The notes beneath the pieces were generated by a model. The model saw only the letters and a program-made list of their open reading frames with translations, made no database searches and had not been told where the DNA came from. A stretch of 64,000 nt of DNA, taken from contig DAOTXL010000131.1 in assembly GCA_034435455.1 (NCBI GenBank), positions 1 to 64,000 on the forward strand, given 5' to 3'. This DNA comes from DAOTXL01 sp034435455. Its GTDB lineage: Bacteria > Chloroflexota > Anaerolineae > JAAYZQ01. Numbering within the stretch: position 1 is the first letter of the stretch; each line of letters begins with the position of its first letter. A program made the position numbers and the translations under genes. This document shows positions 50,410 to 58,847 of this stretch, piece after piece.

Positions 50410-51212
50410 TCTTGCACCTCCACAATCAGGCCATCATAGGCCAGGCTGATCCCAGGCGGAAGTCTGGCCGACACGGCCTCATAGTCCACCGTGTGCGACA
50501 GGTGGGTGAGGATGGCCTGGGCCGGGGCTGCCTCGCGGATCAGTTCCAGGGCAGCGGTGATGTCCATGACCGATCGCTTCCACATTTCGATCCCTTCGTA
50601 GTAATGGCTGGTACCGAGTACCAGCAGGTCCAGCCCGGTCAGGGCCTGGCGTATCTCGGCCGTTGCCCGTAGCATATCGGAGATGTAGGCCAACCGCCTC
50701 CGGCCAAAGCTGAACTGGTAGCCATAGGCTGTGCCTCCGAGGCCATGGTCCACGCGCAGAGGGGTTACCACCAGGCCCCACAGGTCCACCGCCCCTTCGA
50801 TGGGGCGGGGCTGCACCACCCGCCGGTATGCCTTATCGGTCCAGAAATGGCCGAACCGTTCCCGCACATTGTCGAGCACCTGGGCCGGGGCATAGACCGG
50901 CAGGGGAAGACCTGCCTCCCGGTGGGCCAGGGCCAGGGCGCTCAACCCCAGGATGTGGGCATCGTGGGCGTGGGTCAACAGCAGCGCGTCCAGGTGGCCG
51001 ATCTCCAGCCTGGCGGCCTGCAGGCGGAACTCTGGGGCAGCGTCAATCAGCACCACCCGGTCCGCATAGGCGGGGCCGTAGCGCAGGGCTACGGCAGGGC
51101 CGCTCCGGCTGTTGCGGCTGCCGGGCGAAAGGGCGCTGCAGCACACCGGGCACCGGCAACCAACGCGCGGAACGCCGTGCTCATCGCTACAGCCAAGGAA
51201 AAGGAATTGCAT
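50406..51212 (-). CDS. MBL-fold metallohydrolase (PhnP/PqqB-like)
   Basis: 268 residues. N-terminal FLGCSDEHGVPRVGCRCPVC holds the extra cysteine zinc site found in PhnP/PqqB-like proteins. The MBL core has LLTHAHDAHILGLS (H-x-H-x-D-H), VDHGLGGTAYGYQF, ISDM and a C-terminal LTHLSHTVDY. Known relatives are phosphodiesterases (PhnP) or hydroxylases (PqqB). First gene of the operon driven from 51261-51289. No phn or pqq genes are nearby, so the substrate is unknown. Confidence 0.9.
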   Translation of the reverse strand: MQFLFLGCSDEHGVPRVGCRCPVCCSALSPGSRNSRSGPAVALRYGPAYADRVVLIDAAPEFRLQAARLEIGHLDALLLTHAHDAHILGLSALALAHREAGLPLPVYAPAQVLDNVRERFGHFWTDKAYRRVVQPRPIEGAVDLWGLVVTPLRVDHGLGGTAYGYQFSFGRRRLAYISDMLRATAEIRQALTGLDLLVLGTSHYYEGIEMWKRSVMDITAALELIREAAPAQAILTHLSHTVDYEAVSARLPPGISLAYDGLIVEVQE

Positions 51213-51260
51213 CGCTCATCCTCGTCCGTCCCCCAATGCTTGCCTTCAACGGCCAAGAAC

Positions 51261-51289
51261 AGTATAGCACGTTTCGAGCCGGGATGCAA
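51261..51289 (-). promoter_or_regulatory. promoter of the MBL-M20-PIG-L-rlmD operon
   Basis: On the minus strand: TTGCAT (51284-51289), 17-base spacer, TATACT (51261-51266); leader about 42 bases. Confidence 0.65.
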
Positions 51290-51377
51290 TCTGCGTGCGG
51301 CAAAGGCAACAAAAATCGGCCCGTCACCACAGGGGCGAGGGCCTGGGGGAAAGCCGGTCGTGCCGGGGGAGAGAGAC

Positions 51378-51581
51378 TTACGGTATCGGTGTGGTGGTTT
51401 CTATCGTTTCGATGATGGTCGAAAAGACGTTGCCGACCTCCGGGCCGAGCAGGATCAGCCCGGCGACGGCGCAGAAGCAGCACACGCAGATGATCACCGC
51501 AACGACGATGAGGGCGATCAGCCAGGGGCTCATGCCTTTCTTCGGCTCGGGTTCATACGAGTATGGTTGATCCTCTGTCAT
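51378..51581 (-). CDS. small single-pass membrane protein, unknown function
   Basis: 67 residues; the ATG follows AAGGAGGC. A charged Tyr/Pro/Glu-rich N-terminus and one membrane helix (about 18-45: SPWLIALIVVAVIICVCCFC) with an unusual ICVCCFC cysteine run, then a Thr-rich outer tail. The N-terminus should be cytoplasmic. No family recognised. Confidence 0.7.
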   Translation of the reverse strand: MTEDQPYSYEPEPKKGMSPWLIALIVVAVIICVCCFCAVAGLILLGPEVGNVFSTIIETIETTTPIP

Positions 51582-51617
51582 AACAGCCTCCTTGTAAAGA
51601 TGTTGGATAGAATCTCA

Positions 51618-51728
51618 GAGCTAGTCTGAAAAGGTGGCCACAAAGGCGAAGGTCGCAAAGGAACACGAAGGAAATAGCTAAAAAACCCCTGGTGTCCTTC
51701 GTGTCCTTGGTGGTTTTCAGACAAGCTC
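51618..51728. repeat. inverted-repeat-bounded element, copy with CACAAAGG interior
   Basis: Ends GAGCTAGTCTGAAAA (51618-51632) and its inverse TTTTCAGACAAGCTC (51714-51728) match in 14 of 15. The interior contains CAAAGGAACACGAAGG and TCCTTCGTGTCCTTGG. It fills most of the space between two membrane-protein genes. Confidence 0.75.
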
Positions 51729-51751
51729 TCAGGCCGGGCTCCTGCGCAAGT

Positions 51752-52321
51752 TCACATCCGGGTGGCTGCCACCTTTTGGCGATGGCGGAGATGACGGATG
51801 AACAGGGCAACCGCCAACAGCAGGAGTAGCACGCCCAGGATGGGCAGGAGGACCGACAACACCGAAACCACGAGCGCCACCATATCTTCGATGGTGCTCA
51901 CCACCGGGTTGAGCAGGCCGCCGGTAGTGCCGGTGATGACCGGGCGGGCCGTGGCCTTGGCCGCGTGGACGCCACCGGCCAGCAGCAGGCCGCAGATCAT
52001 CGCCAGGACCGGGTGCACGTCGCTGACCACGCCGGCGCTGGCAGCAAAGAGCACCGCCCCGGCTGCCGGCCGGACGACGGTCTGGATCGCGTCGTTCACC
52101 GAGTCCAGGGCCGGCACCTTGTCCACAAACATCTCGATGAGAAGCAGCACGGCCAGCACCCCGATGGCCCACCAGCTTTCCAGGGTATCCCAGGGCGGCT
52201 TCAGGGTGATCAGATCGGTGAAGCGGGCCAGCAACGCCACCACCAGCAGCGGCAGATAGGCGTTGAGGCCCGCCGACGCAGACAGGCCAAAGGCGGTGAA
52301 AACGCTCAGCAGCCCCTCCAT
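51752..52321 (-). CDS. DUF4126-family membrane protein
   Basis: 189 residues with about five membrane helices. Begins LLSVFTAFGLSASAGLNAYLPLL and contains PPWDTLESWWAIGVLAVLLLIEMFVDKVPALD and AGGVHAAKATARP, the pattern of DUF4126. Members are integral membrane proteins without assigned function. Eight bases separate it from the zinc-ribbon gene upstream, so the two are probably one transcript. Confidence 0.85.
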   Translation of the reverse strand: MEGLLSVFTAFGLSASAGLNAYLPLLVVALLARFTDLITLKPPWDTLESWWAIGVLAVLLLIEMFVDKVPALDSVNDAIQTVVRPAAGAVLFAASAGVVSDVHPVLAMICGLLLAGGVHAAKATARPVITGTTGGLLNPVVSTIEDMVALVVSVLSVLLPILGVLLLLLAVALFIRHLRHRQKVAATRM

Positions 52322-52328
52322 GGCTTAC

Positions 52329-52787
52329 TCACCTATAGCTCGAACCGGCCGCCCCGCACAGGCCACACACCATCAGGGTCCCAAAAGCCATCAGGCCCAG
52401 CACGGCCAACCCGATGGTGATCCAGCTCAGGATGATGCTTACCGTGGCAATTTCCTCGCCCGAAACCTCGTGGGGCCGCCGACGGATGTCGCTGCGGGCC
52501 ATATAGCCCAGGATGAGGGCCAGGATGCTGCCCAGCAACGGCAGCGCCGTCATCCCGGTGATGCTCAGCACCAGCGAAGCGACGGCCATGCCGCTGGTCG
52601 GCAGCCGGGGCACGGCGGGTATGGGCTGCGCCGGTCGTTCCTCCACGGCCGGCAATGAGGGCGCTGCCTCTGCCAGGGTAGACCCGGCCTCCTGGGCCGG
52701 AGCTGCATCCGGGTTCAACACCGCGCCGCAGTTCCCGCAAAAGATCGAATCCTCTTCGTTGGCCGCACCACACATGGGGCAAAACAT
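52329..52787 (-). CDS. zinc-ribbon DUF4190 membrane protein
   Basis: 152 residues. N-terminal CPMCG and CGNCG form a zinc ribbon (about 3-20), a Pro/Ala linker follows, and two membrane helices (about 66-92 and 111-140) match DUF4190 (MAVASLVLSITGMTALPLLGSILALILGY, then IATVSIILSWITIG). The ATG follows AAGGAGGT. Such proteins often accompany stress or secretion genes but have no defined role. Confidence 0.82.
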   Translation of the reverse strand: MFCPMCGAANEEDSIFCGNCGAVLNPDAAPAQEAGSTLAEAAPSLPAVEERPAQPIPAVPRLPTSGMAVASLVLSITGMTALPLLGSILALILGYMARSDIRRRPHEVSGEEIATVSIILSWITIGLAVLGLMAFGTLMVCGLCGAAGSSYR

Positions 52788-52802
52788 CGCGTACCTCCTT
52801 TT

Positions 52803-52829
52803 GGGGCAGCCGCGAGGGCTGCCCCTACC
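52803..52829. repeat. GGGGCAGCCGCGAGGGCTGCCCC palindrome
   Basis: One unit of the family at 13757-13853, just upstream of the DUF4190 ribosome binding site. Confidence 0.75.
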
Positions 52830-52893
52830 CTGTTCAACGGCGGGCGGCGGTGCCGACCCGGGGGCCGGACTGCCTGGCCACTCGACCGTTCTC

Positions 52894-53610
52894 TCAGGCG
52901 GCCTCTTCCGCGCCGGCCAGGGCCGGCGGTAACGCCTGGCCGCCTGCTTCCAGGTAAGCCTGGCCGTACAGGTGGCCGGTGACCATCCAGGAGTAGGGCA
53001 TGGTCACAAACCAGCCGAGGCCGCAGACAAGGCTGCCCAGATCGCCGATGACGGCGGCCACCCAGCTCATCAAGAGGGTGATCAGGTAGATGCTGATATG
53101 GTCGCGGAAAAAGGCCCAGACCCGGCCAAAGCTAAAGGCGGCGCGGATTTCACCCTCGGCGACGTAGAAGCCAAAGGCGACCGGCAGCAATAGCGACGCG
53201 GCTATGATCCACAGAAAATCGAGACAGCTCGTGAACAGGCCCAGGAGGGTGCCCACTTGCTGGAGCGACAGAGAGCTGTCGCTGTTGAAAAGGACGGTGG
53301 GCACGCCCAGGCAGAGGCTGAGGAGGATGAGGGGCAAGAAATAGACAAGGACAATGGCCAGACCCTTCAGGCCATCGGTGAGCAATCCTCCCCAGTTGTC
53401 CCATTCCGGTAGCGGTTGAGGATGGCCGTGGATGACCCGGCGGGTGATTTCGAGGCTATAGCCGGTCAACAGGGCAATGGCTGCGATCAGGGGGATGAGG
53501 AGCAGCCACGCGAACAGCGATCCCACGAGCAGGATGCCGGCGGCGATCAGGAGCTTGGCGACCCAGTCTTTGTCTTCAAAGACAAATGTGAATGACCTGA
53601 CGATGTCCAT
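52894..53610 (-). CDS. DUF4013-family membrane protein
   Basis: 238 residues, about five membrane helices. The N-terminus MDIVRSFTFVFEDKDWVAKLLIAAG and the GYSLEITRRVIHGHPQPLPEWDNW loop are the DUF4013 signature. C-terminal helix pair SIYLITLLMSWVAAVIGDLG is followed by a hydrophilic Gly/Ala tail. Function unknown; perhaps an envelope stress or glycerophosphodiester-linked protein by analogy. Promoter at 53636-53664 gives a very short leader. Confidence 0.85.
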   Translation of the reverse strand: MDIVRSFTFVFEDKDWVAKLLIAAGILLVGSLFAWLLLIPLIAAIALLTGYSLEITRRVIHGHPQPLPEWDNWGGLLTDGLKGLAIVLVYFLPLILLSLCLGVPTVLFNSDSSLSLQQVGTLLGLFTSCLDFLWIIAASLLLPVAFGFYVAEGEIRAAFSFGRVWAFFRDHISIYLITLLMSWVAAVIGDLGSLVCGLGWFVTMPYSWMVTGHLYGQAYLEAGGQALPPALAGAEEAA

Positions 53611-53635
53611 CTTTTTCCCCTCCTATCCGATTGAG

Positions 53636-53664
53636 ATTATACCAAAAGTTGTCCATTCTGGCAA
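53636..53664 (-). promoter_or_regulatory. promoter of the DUF4013 gene
   Basis: On the minus strand: TTGCCA (53659-53664), 17-base spacer, TATAAT (53636-53641), 26 bases before the ATG. Confidence 0.65.
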
Positions 53665-53811
53665 CCGCTCTTCTCTACGCGAAAGGGGGGGCAAAGTTGC
53701 AGATCCACTGCGGGTTGCGTGTTCCGCATTCCATCATACACCACGTCCCAATTCAGATGCCAGGCACTGAGTCCGGAACAGGAACCTGCCATGAGCGAAA
53801 TCAGCCGGCCC

Positions 53812-55278
53812 TCACCCGGCCAGTTGCGGGACGATGAACAGGAACAGGCAGGCCAGGTCCAGGGGGAGGAGAAGCAGATAGGGGCCGATGTAGATCAGGG
53901 GGTCCCAGCGAGAGGCCAGGAAGCGGCGGAGGGCAAAGGCGACGGCGACAATGCCGATCATCAGCAGCGGCCGGTTGGGGAGCCTGCCTGTCAGTTTCAG
54001 GAGGGCTGCCCCGGCCAGAAGGAGGGCGGCCGCCGGCAGCGCCCGTTCGCGGCGCGACAGTTCGCCCCAGCCCAGGGCTGCTGCCAGGCCGATGGGCAGC
54101 AGGGCTGGAAAGAGGTAGCGCCCCTGGTGCTGGACAAACTGGGTGTTGTACCAGAGGTAGCTGGCCAGGGTGAGGAGGGCCGACAGGGCCAGCAGGCCGG
54201 CGGCGATCCATTGCCAGGCCGGGAAGGTGGCCCGGCGAGGCCAGACACGGGCCACCCACATCCCAAACCCGATTGCGGCCAGGGCCGAGAAGAGGGCCAG
54301 CGCCTGGTAGAGCCGCCGATCGAGCAGCACGCCCATCCAGCCGAACTGTCCCCAAAAGCTGTGAAACGAGGTCAGGAAAAGGTCGTGGATCAGTCGGCCG
54401 GGGCTGTGGGTAGCGATGAACTCGGCGGTCCGTAGCTGGCCGGCGACCACCTGATTGTGGCGTTCCAGCCCCAGGAAGTCCAGCCCGCCGTAGAGGGCCA
54501 CGTTGCGCAGCCACCAGGGCAACCCCAGACCGAGGGCGGGCAGCAGATAGCCGACGGCGGAGGACAGATAGCGGGTGGCCGGGGAAGGCCCTTTCAGCCA
54601 CAGGTGCCGGGCGGTAATGGCCAGCAGGACCAGGGGCAGGGCGATGTAGACGCTGGATTTGGTGAGCAGCCCCAGGCCGGTGGCGATCCCCAGGAGCACG
54701 GGCAGCCGGTCCTCCCCGCGCTCCAGGTAACGGAGGGTGAGCAGGAGGATCGTCGCCAGCAACAGCTCAGCCAGGGTATCGTTGTTCACGGCGGCGGTCA
54801 TGGCCAGGTGCATCGGCAGGAAGGCGACAAAGGCAGCGGTTGCCGGTGCCAGGAAGGGCCGGCCGGGAACCAGCACCTGCACCGCCCGGTGCACGACCAG
54901 AAGGAGCAGCGCCCCCATCGCCAGCGACAGGAGCCGCAAGGGCAGAAGCGCGCCGCCGCACAGCCGGTAGACCGGCACGGCCAGCAGGTAATAGAGCGGC
55001 GGCTGGTGGAACTCGTAGCGGATAGGGTCAATGCTCATCTCTGGCGGGAAATGGGCGGCCTTGATCTCCTCCAGATAGGCCGCCGGATAGTCGCCTGCCT
55101 TGAGCACCGGAAAGCGGTTCTGTTCGGCCAGATAGCGGATATAGTTGTAGTGAGCCGGTTCGTCGGGGGCCTGCCAGGCAGGGGTATAGGCGGCGTAGAG
55201 GGTTCCCAGGATCAGGTAGCCCAGAACGATGGCCGGCAGCAGCCAACGGGCCGGTCGGGTCCACGATGGTTCAGACAT
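53812..55278 (-). CDS. DUF2142/GT39-like polytopic membrane protein
   Basis: 488 residues from the ATG at 55278, 5 bases after GGGAGG. About 11 membrane helices. The first outer loop carries TPAWQAPDEPAHYNYIRYLA, the acidic D-E motif of GT-C glycosyltransferases (DUF2142, GT39/GT83), then FHQPPLYYLLAVPVYRLCG. GT-C enzymes use polyprenyl-phosphate sugars on the outer face. Together with the cytoplasmic GT genes that follow it suggests glycosylation of a surface lipid or polymer. It has no downstream partner on its strand within 200 bases. Confidence 0.82.
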   Translation of the reverse strand: MSEPSWTRPARWLLPAIVLGYLILGTLYAAYTPAWQAPDEPAHYNYIRYLAEQNRFPVLKAGDYPAAYLEEIKAAHFPPEMSIDPIRYEFHQPPLYYLLAVPVYRLCGGALLPLRLLSLAMGALLLLVVHRAVQVLVPGRPFLAPATAAFVAFLPMHLAMTAAVNNDTLAELLLATILLLTLRYLERGEDRLPVLLGIATGLGLLTKSSVYIALPLVLLAITARHLWLKGPSPATRYLSSAVGYLLPALGLGLPWWLRNVALYGGLDFLGLERHNQVVAGQLRTAEFIATHSPGRLIHDLFLTSFHSFWGQFGWMGVLLDRRLYQALALFSALAAIGFGMWVARVWPRRATFPAWQWIAAGLLALSALLTLASYLWYNTQFVQHQGRYLFPALLPIGLAAALGWGELSRRERALPAAALLLAGAALLKLTGRLPNRPLLMIGIVAVAFALRRFLASRWDPLIYIGPYLLLLPLDLACLFLFIVPQLAG

Positions 55279-55344
55279 GACACCTCCCGGCGCTATTCTA
55301 CCCCAGCCATCGAGAATTTTCAAATGGGCTCCAGGACCTGACGT

Positions 55345-55373
55345 TTGACCGCCGGGCCGGACTGAGGTATACT
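55345..55373 (+). promoter_or_regulatory. promoter for the 72-residue protein
   Basis: TTGACC (55345-55350), 17-base spacer, TATACT (55368-55373). The leader of about 90 bases contains GGTCTC/GAGACC within CCCC/GGGG arms (about 55421-55445). Confidence 0.6.
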
Positions 55374-55469
55374 GGAGGTGTAGCGCGCCCCGGTGAGCAG
55401 CCTGGAGTAGCCGGGGTGTCGCCCCTGGGTCTCAGAGACCGGGGGCTGAGAGATCGCGAGGAGGAAGGC

Positions 55470-55688
55470 ATGAACCTGGTTCGCAAGATGCGCCTTCTGG
55501 TCGAGGCACTGGCGCACAGGCCCTTTGCGCCCCGACCGGACCGGGACGACCTGGAGGGCAAAGGGGATGCCGGTCAAAGCCGGGAGCCCAGGCCGGATCG
55601 GGCGGAGTTGGGCGCCCGGCCACCCGTGGAGGATGTGGAACGGGTGGCCGACCTGATTGCGCAGGAACGGCGAAAGGGGGCCGGTTAG
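55470..55688 (+). CDS. small charged protein, 72 residues, unknown function
   Basis: The ATG at 55470 follows GAGGAGGAAGG. The N-terminal half (MNLVRKMRLLVEALAHRPF) is a basic amphipathic helix; the rest is very rich in Asp, Glu, Arg and Pro, with a closing helix (EDVERVADLIAQERRKG). It has its own promoter and lies alone on the plus strand among minus-strand genes. It could associate with the membrane through the first helix. No family recognised. Confidence 0.6.
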   Translation: MNLVRKMRLLVEALAHRPFAPRPDRDDLEGKGDAGQSREPRPDRAELGARPPVEDVERVADLIAQERRKGAG

Positions 55689-55690
55689 AA

Positions 55691-55753
55691 CCTATCCGAA
55701 AACAGGTGTATCCGGGCAGGCTGGAAAGCCGGCCCCGCAGGGTTTCGGATAGG
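55691..55753. repeat. inverted-repeat-bounded element, copy B
   Basis: Ends CCTATCCGAAAAC (55691-55703) and the inverse of CCTATCCGAAAC (55742-55753). The interior has GGCAGGCTGGAAAGCCGG, like that at 8251. It ends 3 bases from the stop of the GT4 gene, so it occupies exactly the gap between convergent genes. Confidence 0.78.
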
Positions 55754-55756
55754 CCT

Positions 55757-56926
55757 TTAGCCGCCGGCACCGATGGCCCGATAGAGGTCGAGCGTCGCCT
55801 GGGCGATCCGGTCCCAGCGGAACTGTTCCGCCAGGGCGCGGGCGCCCGTCCCCAGTGTGCGGCGCAGCTCCGGCCGGGCCGCCAGAGAGCGAATCGCCTC
55901 GGCCAGGGCGTGGGCATCCTCGCGGGGGACCAGGCAGATGTTCTCCCCCGGCACCAACTCGGGCAGCGGGACGGGGGGCTCGGTGGTGACGATGGGCATG
56001 CCGTGGGCCAGCCCCGCGTGGAGCGTCCCGTGCAGGAACGAGGCGCCATCGCGAAAGGGCAGCACACACAGGTCGGCGGCGGCAAAGCAGGCCGAGACCT
56101 CCTCGGCGGGCAGGTAGCCGGTCCAGCGGATGCGGTCTTGGAGTTCCAGACCGGCAATGAGGGCCTGGATGTGGGCCAGGTAGGCGACGTTGGTCGGATC
56201 GCTGCTGCCGGTCTGGCCGCCGATAAAGAGCAGCAGCGGATGGACGGCGGGCTGTGGATCGGACAGGAGCAGCTTCAGGGCGTGGAGCAGGGTATCCACC
56301 CCTTTTCGGTCGTTGATAAAGCCAAAGAAGCAGAGCAAGAGATCGCCGGGGCCTGCTCCCCAGCGGGCGCGCCAGGTGTCGCGGTCATAGTCCGGCGGCA
56401 GGCAGGGGGTGATGTTGGAGCCGATGGGGATGAGGGCAGGAGGGCGGCCCAGGTTGCGCTGCAACTGCTCGAAATCCTGGCGGTTGGTGGTGATGGCTGC
56501 GTCGCTGCAACGGGCCAGTTCGTGCACCACCCGGCGGCGCAGGGGGCCGGCTTTGGGAAAGAGGTAGGGCACCTTCAGATCGTGGAAGGTGACGACGGTG
56601 CGGGGGCGGTCGCGTTCCAGCAGGCGCAGGCAGCGGGGCAGCAGGTTGATGGCCGGGTGCAGGCTGTAGGCCGCAGCCTGGTACTGGACGTGGACTACGT
56701 CGGGCCGCAAGGTACGGATGAGGTCGAGCAAGGGGCGCCAGCAGCCCCAGTTCCAGCGCCCGACGAGGGGGTGAACGGTCAGGCCCTCCAGTGGGCCGGC
56801 CTGCGTCGAGGTGACCACGTGCACCTGACAGCCCAGGTCGCCCAGCGCCAGCCCGATCTCGCGGGTGTAATCTCCCACGCCCCCCTGCATGGGGGGGAAT
56901 TCGCCGGTAACGAACAGAATTTTCAA
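55757..56926 (-). CDS. GT4-family glycosyltransferase
   Basis: 389 residues from a TTG at 56926 that overlaps the GT2 stop (TTGA); KILFVTGEFPPMQGGVGDYT is the standard GT4 N-terminus. VDVVHVQYQAAAYSLHP-type and TVVTFHDLKVPYLF loops follow. The C-terminal GT-B domain has FFGFINDRKGVDTLLHALK and, in place of the usual E-x7-E, DGASFLHGTLHAGLAHGMPIV, so the first acid is Asp and the second position is not acidic. Probably transfers a sugar to the glycan started by the adjacent GT2. Confidence 0.87.
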   Translation of the reverse strand: MKILFVTGEFPPMQGGVGDYTREIGLALGDLGCQVHVVTSTQAGPLEGLTVHPLVGRWNWGCWRPLLDLIRTLRPDVVHVQYQAAAYSLHPAINLLPRCLRLLERDRPRTVVTFHDLKVPYLFPKAGPLRRRVVHELARCSDAAITTNRQDFEQLQRNLGRPPALIPIGSNITPCLPPDYDRDTWRARWGAGPGDLLLCFFGFINDRKGVDTLLHALKLLLSDPQPAVHPLLLFIGGQTGSSDPTNVAYLAHIQALIAGLELQDRIRWTGYLPAEEVSACFAAADLCVLPFRDGASFLHGTLHAGLAHGMPIVTTEPPVPLPELVPGENICLVPREDAHALAEAIRSLAARPELRRTLGTGARALAEQFRWDRIAQATLDLYRAIGAGG

Positions 56927-57849
56927 GAACCCCCCCGCAGCCCCGAGCGGAGCACCTGCCGATAGGCCCGCACCCGCTCGGCCCGCAGCGGGCGCTTGTG
57001 CCCTACCAGCCATTTGGCTCCTTCCCGCACCAACTGGTAGAGGTAGGTGGCCAGCAGGAACCGGCGCAGCAACCCGGCCTGGAGCGCGCCGTGATGTTTG
57101 CGGAAATAGCGCACCTTGCTGCTCTGAAAGTGGATGTGCCGCGCCGGGACCACCTGCTCGCTGCTGCGGCCCTCATGGTGGATGATGGTCGCCGTGGGCA
57201 GATAGACCACCTGCCAGCCGGCCTCCTTGATGCGGCGGCACCAATCCAGTTCCTCGGAGTACATGAAAAAGCCCTCGTCCAGCCCGCCGACCTGGTCATA
57301 GACTTCCCGCCGGACCAGCAGACAGGCTCCTACCACCCAGTCTACCGCCTGGATGGCGTCGTCGGGGGTGTCGGCCATGTAGTAGCGGCGCAGGAAGCGG
57401 TTGTCGCGCCACCACTCCTGGATGACGGTGCTTTCCACCAGGGCGGTGGCGAAGGTGGGGAAGCGCCGCCGGGAGGGCTGTCGGCTGCCGTCGGGGTAGC
57501 GGAGCTGGGGCCCCAGCGCGCCCACTTCTGGATGGGCGTCCATATAGTGCACCATCGTCGCCAGGGCATCGCCCACCACTTCGGTATCGGGGTTGAGGAG
57601 CAGCAGGTAGCGGCCCTGGGCCAGGGCCAACCCCTGGTTGGTGGCGGCGGTAAAGCCCCGGTTCTCCTCGTTGGCGATCAGGCGGACGGAGGGGAACTCG
57701 GCGCGGACCATCGCGGCGCTGCCGTCGCTGCTGGCGTTATCCACGACAATGATTTCGAGCCGGATGGCATGGGCCAATACCGAATGGAGGCAGCGGCGGA
57801 GCAGGTCCCGGACGTTCCAGTTGACGACGACGACGGTCAGGTCCAGCAC
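56923..57849 (-). CDS. GT2-family glycosyltransferase (rhamnosyltransferase-like)
   Basis: 308 residues. GT-A fold with TVVVVNWNVRDLLRRCL, IIVVDNASSDGS, LIANEENRGFTAATNQGL, the metal-binding LNPDTEV (DxD-like), GACLLVRREVYDQVGGLDE and FFMYSEELDWCRRIKEAGW (E-D-x-D-like catalytic base). The closest groups are WbbL-like rhamnosyl- and mannosyltransferases. A GDP-D-rhamnose-forming pair lies at 61.9-63.9 kb, so D-rhamnose is a plausible donor sugar for this operon. Confidence 0.9.
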   Translation of the reverse strand: MLDLTVVVVNWNVRDLLRRCLHSVLAHAIRLEIIVVDNASSDGSAAMVRAEFPSVRLIANEENRGFTAATNQGLALAQGRYLLLLNPDTEVVGDALATMVHYMDAHPEVGALGPQLRYPDGSRQPSRRRFPTFATALVESTVIQEWWRDNRFLRRYYMADTPDDAIQAVDWVVGACLLVRREVYDQVGGLDEGFFMYSEELDWCRRIKEAGWQVVYLPTATIIHHEGRSSEQVVPARHIHFQSSKVRYFRKHHGALQAGLLRRFLLATYLYQLVREGAKWLVGHKRPLRAERVRAYRQVLRSGLRGGS

Positions 57850-57854
57850 GGCGT

Positions 57855-58847
57855 CTACTTCTGGCGGGCGAGGGCGTACTCGGCCAGGGCGTGGAGGAGG
57901 GATCGCGGCTCGCCCTGGGGCAAGGCGGTCAGGGCGGCCTGGCTGCCGGCGACGAACTCGTGGGCCCGCGCCAGGGCCCGGTCCACCGCCCCCGACTCGA
58001 CGATGTCGGTGACCACTTCGTGGAGCAGCCGGTCGTCGCCGCCGTTGGCCACCACGGCTGCCACCCGTTCATCCCCTGGGTGTTGCCGGAGGAAAAAGAG
58101 GGCCGGCAGGGTCACGATCCCTTCGCGCAGGTCGCTGCCCACCGGTTTGCCCAGGACCTCCTCGCTGCCCTGGAAGTCGAGCACGTCATCCACAATCTGG
58201 AACCCCATGCCCAGCAGCCGCCCATACTCGCGCAGGGCCGTCACTTCGGCTTCGGGAGCGCCGCTGAGGATGGCGGCGGCCTCGGTGGCGGCGGCAAAGA
58301 GGGAGGCGGTTTTGGCATGGATGCGCCGGTCATAGCGGGCCACGGCGGCCTCCCAGGCCGGTTCGTCGCCGAGGCAGGGCAACTCGCGCCGGTCAAAGAT
58401 CTGCTGCAATTCTCCGCTACAGATGGTCATCAGGGTGTTGGCAAAGATGGCCATGACCCGCACGTTGGCGGTTTCGGCGGCCAGGGCGGCGGCCCGGGCA
58501 AAGAGGTAATCGCCGGCGAGCACGGTGGTCCCCATGCCCCACCGGGCGTTGAGGGTTGTCATGCCGCGCCGCAGGAGCGCGCCGTCAATCAGATCGTCGT
58601 GGACCAGGGTGGCGGTGTGCAGCATTTCGACGGCAGCGGCCAGGGCGGTCAGTTTTTCGGGATCGGTCGGATAGAATCGGCCGGCCAGCAGGGCCAGGGC
58701 CGGGCGCAGGCGCTTGCCGCCGCTATCCAACAAGCCCTGGAGGATGGCCGTCACCTGGGGATACTCGGGATGCACCGCTTCGCGCATCTTGAGCTCCACC
58801 CGTTCCAACTCGGCAGCCAGTGGTTCCAGCAAAGGGATCGTCTTCAA
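57855..58847 (-). CDS. trans-polyprenyl diphosphate synthase
   Basis: 330 residues. First Asp-rich motif DDLID in TLVHDDLIDGALLRRG and second DDVLD in GFQIVDDVLDFQGSEE, with GGKRLRPALALL and KPVGSDLREGIVTLPALFFL. The residues before the first motif (Met-Leu-His-Thr-Ala) point to long-chain products (C35-C50), as for menaquinone side chains. It condenses isopentenyl diphosphate onto allylic diphosphates. Start overlaps the tatD stop by ATGA. Confidence 0.92.
   Translation of the reverse strand: MKTIPLLEPLAAELERVELKMREAVHPEYPQVTAILQGLLDSGGKRLRPALALLAGRFYPTDPEKLTALAAAVEMLHTATLVHDDLIDGALLRRGMTTLNARWGMGTTVLAGDYLFARAAALAAETANVRVMAIFANTLMTICSGELQQIFDRRELPCLGDEPAWEAAVARYDRRIHAKTASLFAAATEAAAILSGAPEAEVTALREYGRLLGMGFQIVDDVLDFQGSEEVLGKPVGSDLREGIVTLPALFFLRQHPGDERVAAVVANGGDDRLLHEVVTDIVESGAVDRALARAHEFVAGSQAALTALPQGEPRSLLHALAEYALARQK

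Noticed and set aside
55412..55478. TPP-riboswitch-like words (CGGGGTG, CTGAGA, TGAACCTG) in the leader and start of the 72-residue ORF
   Set aside because: The blocks are in the right order, but the ACCC partner and the UGG-UAAU-CCAGCG/AGGGA half are missing and the last word contains the ORF's ATG. Treated as chance.
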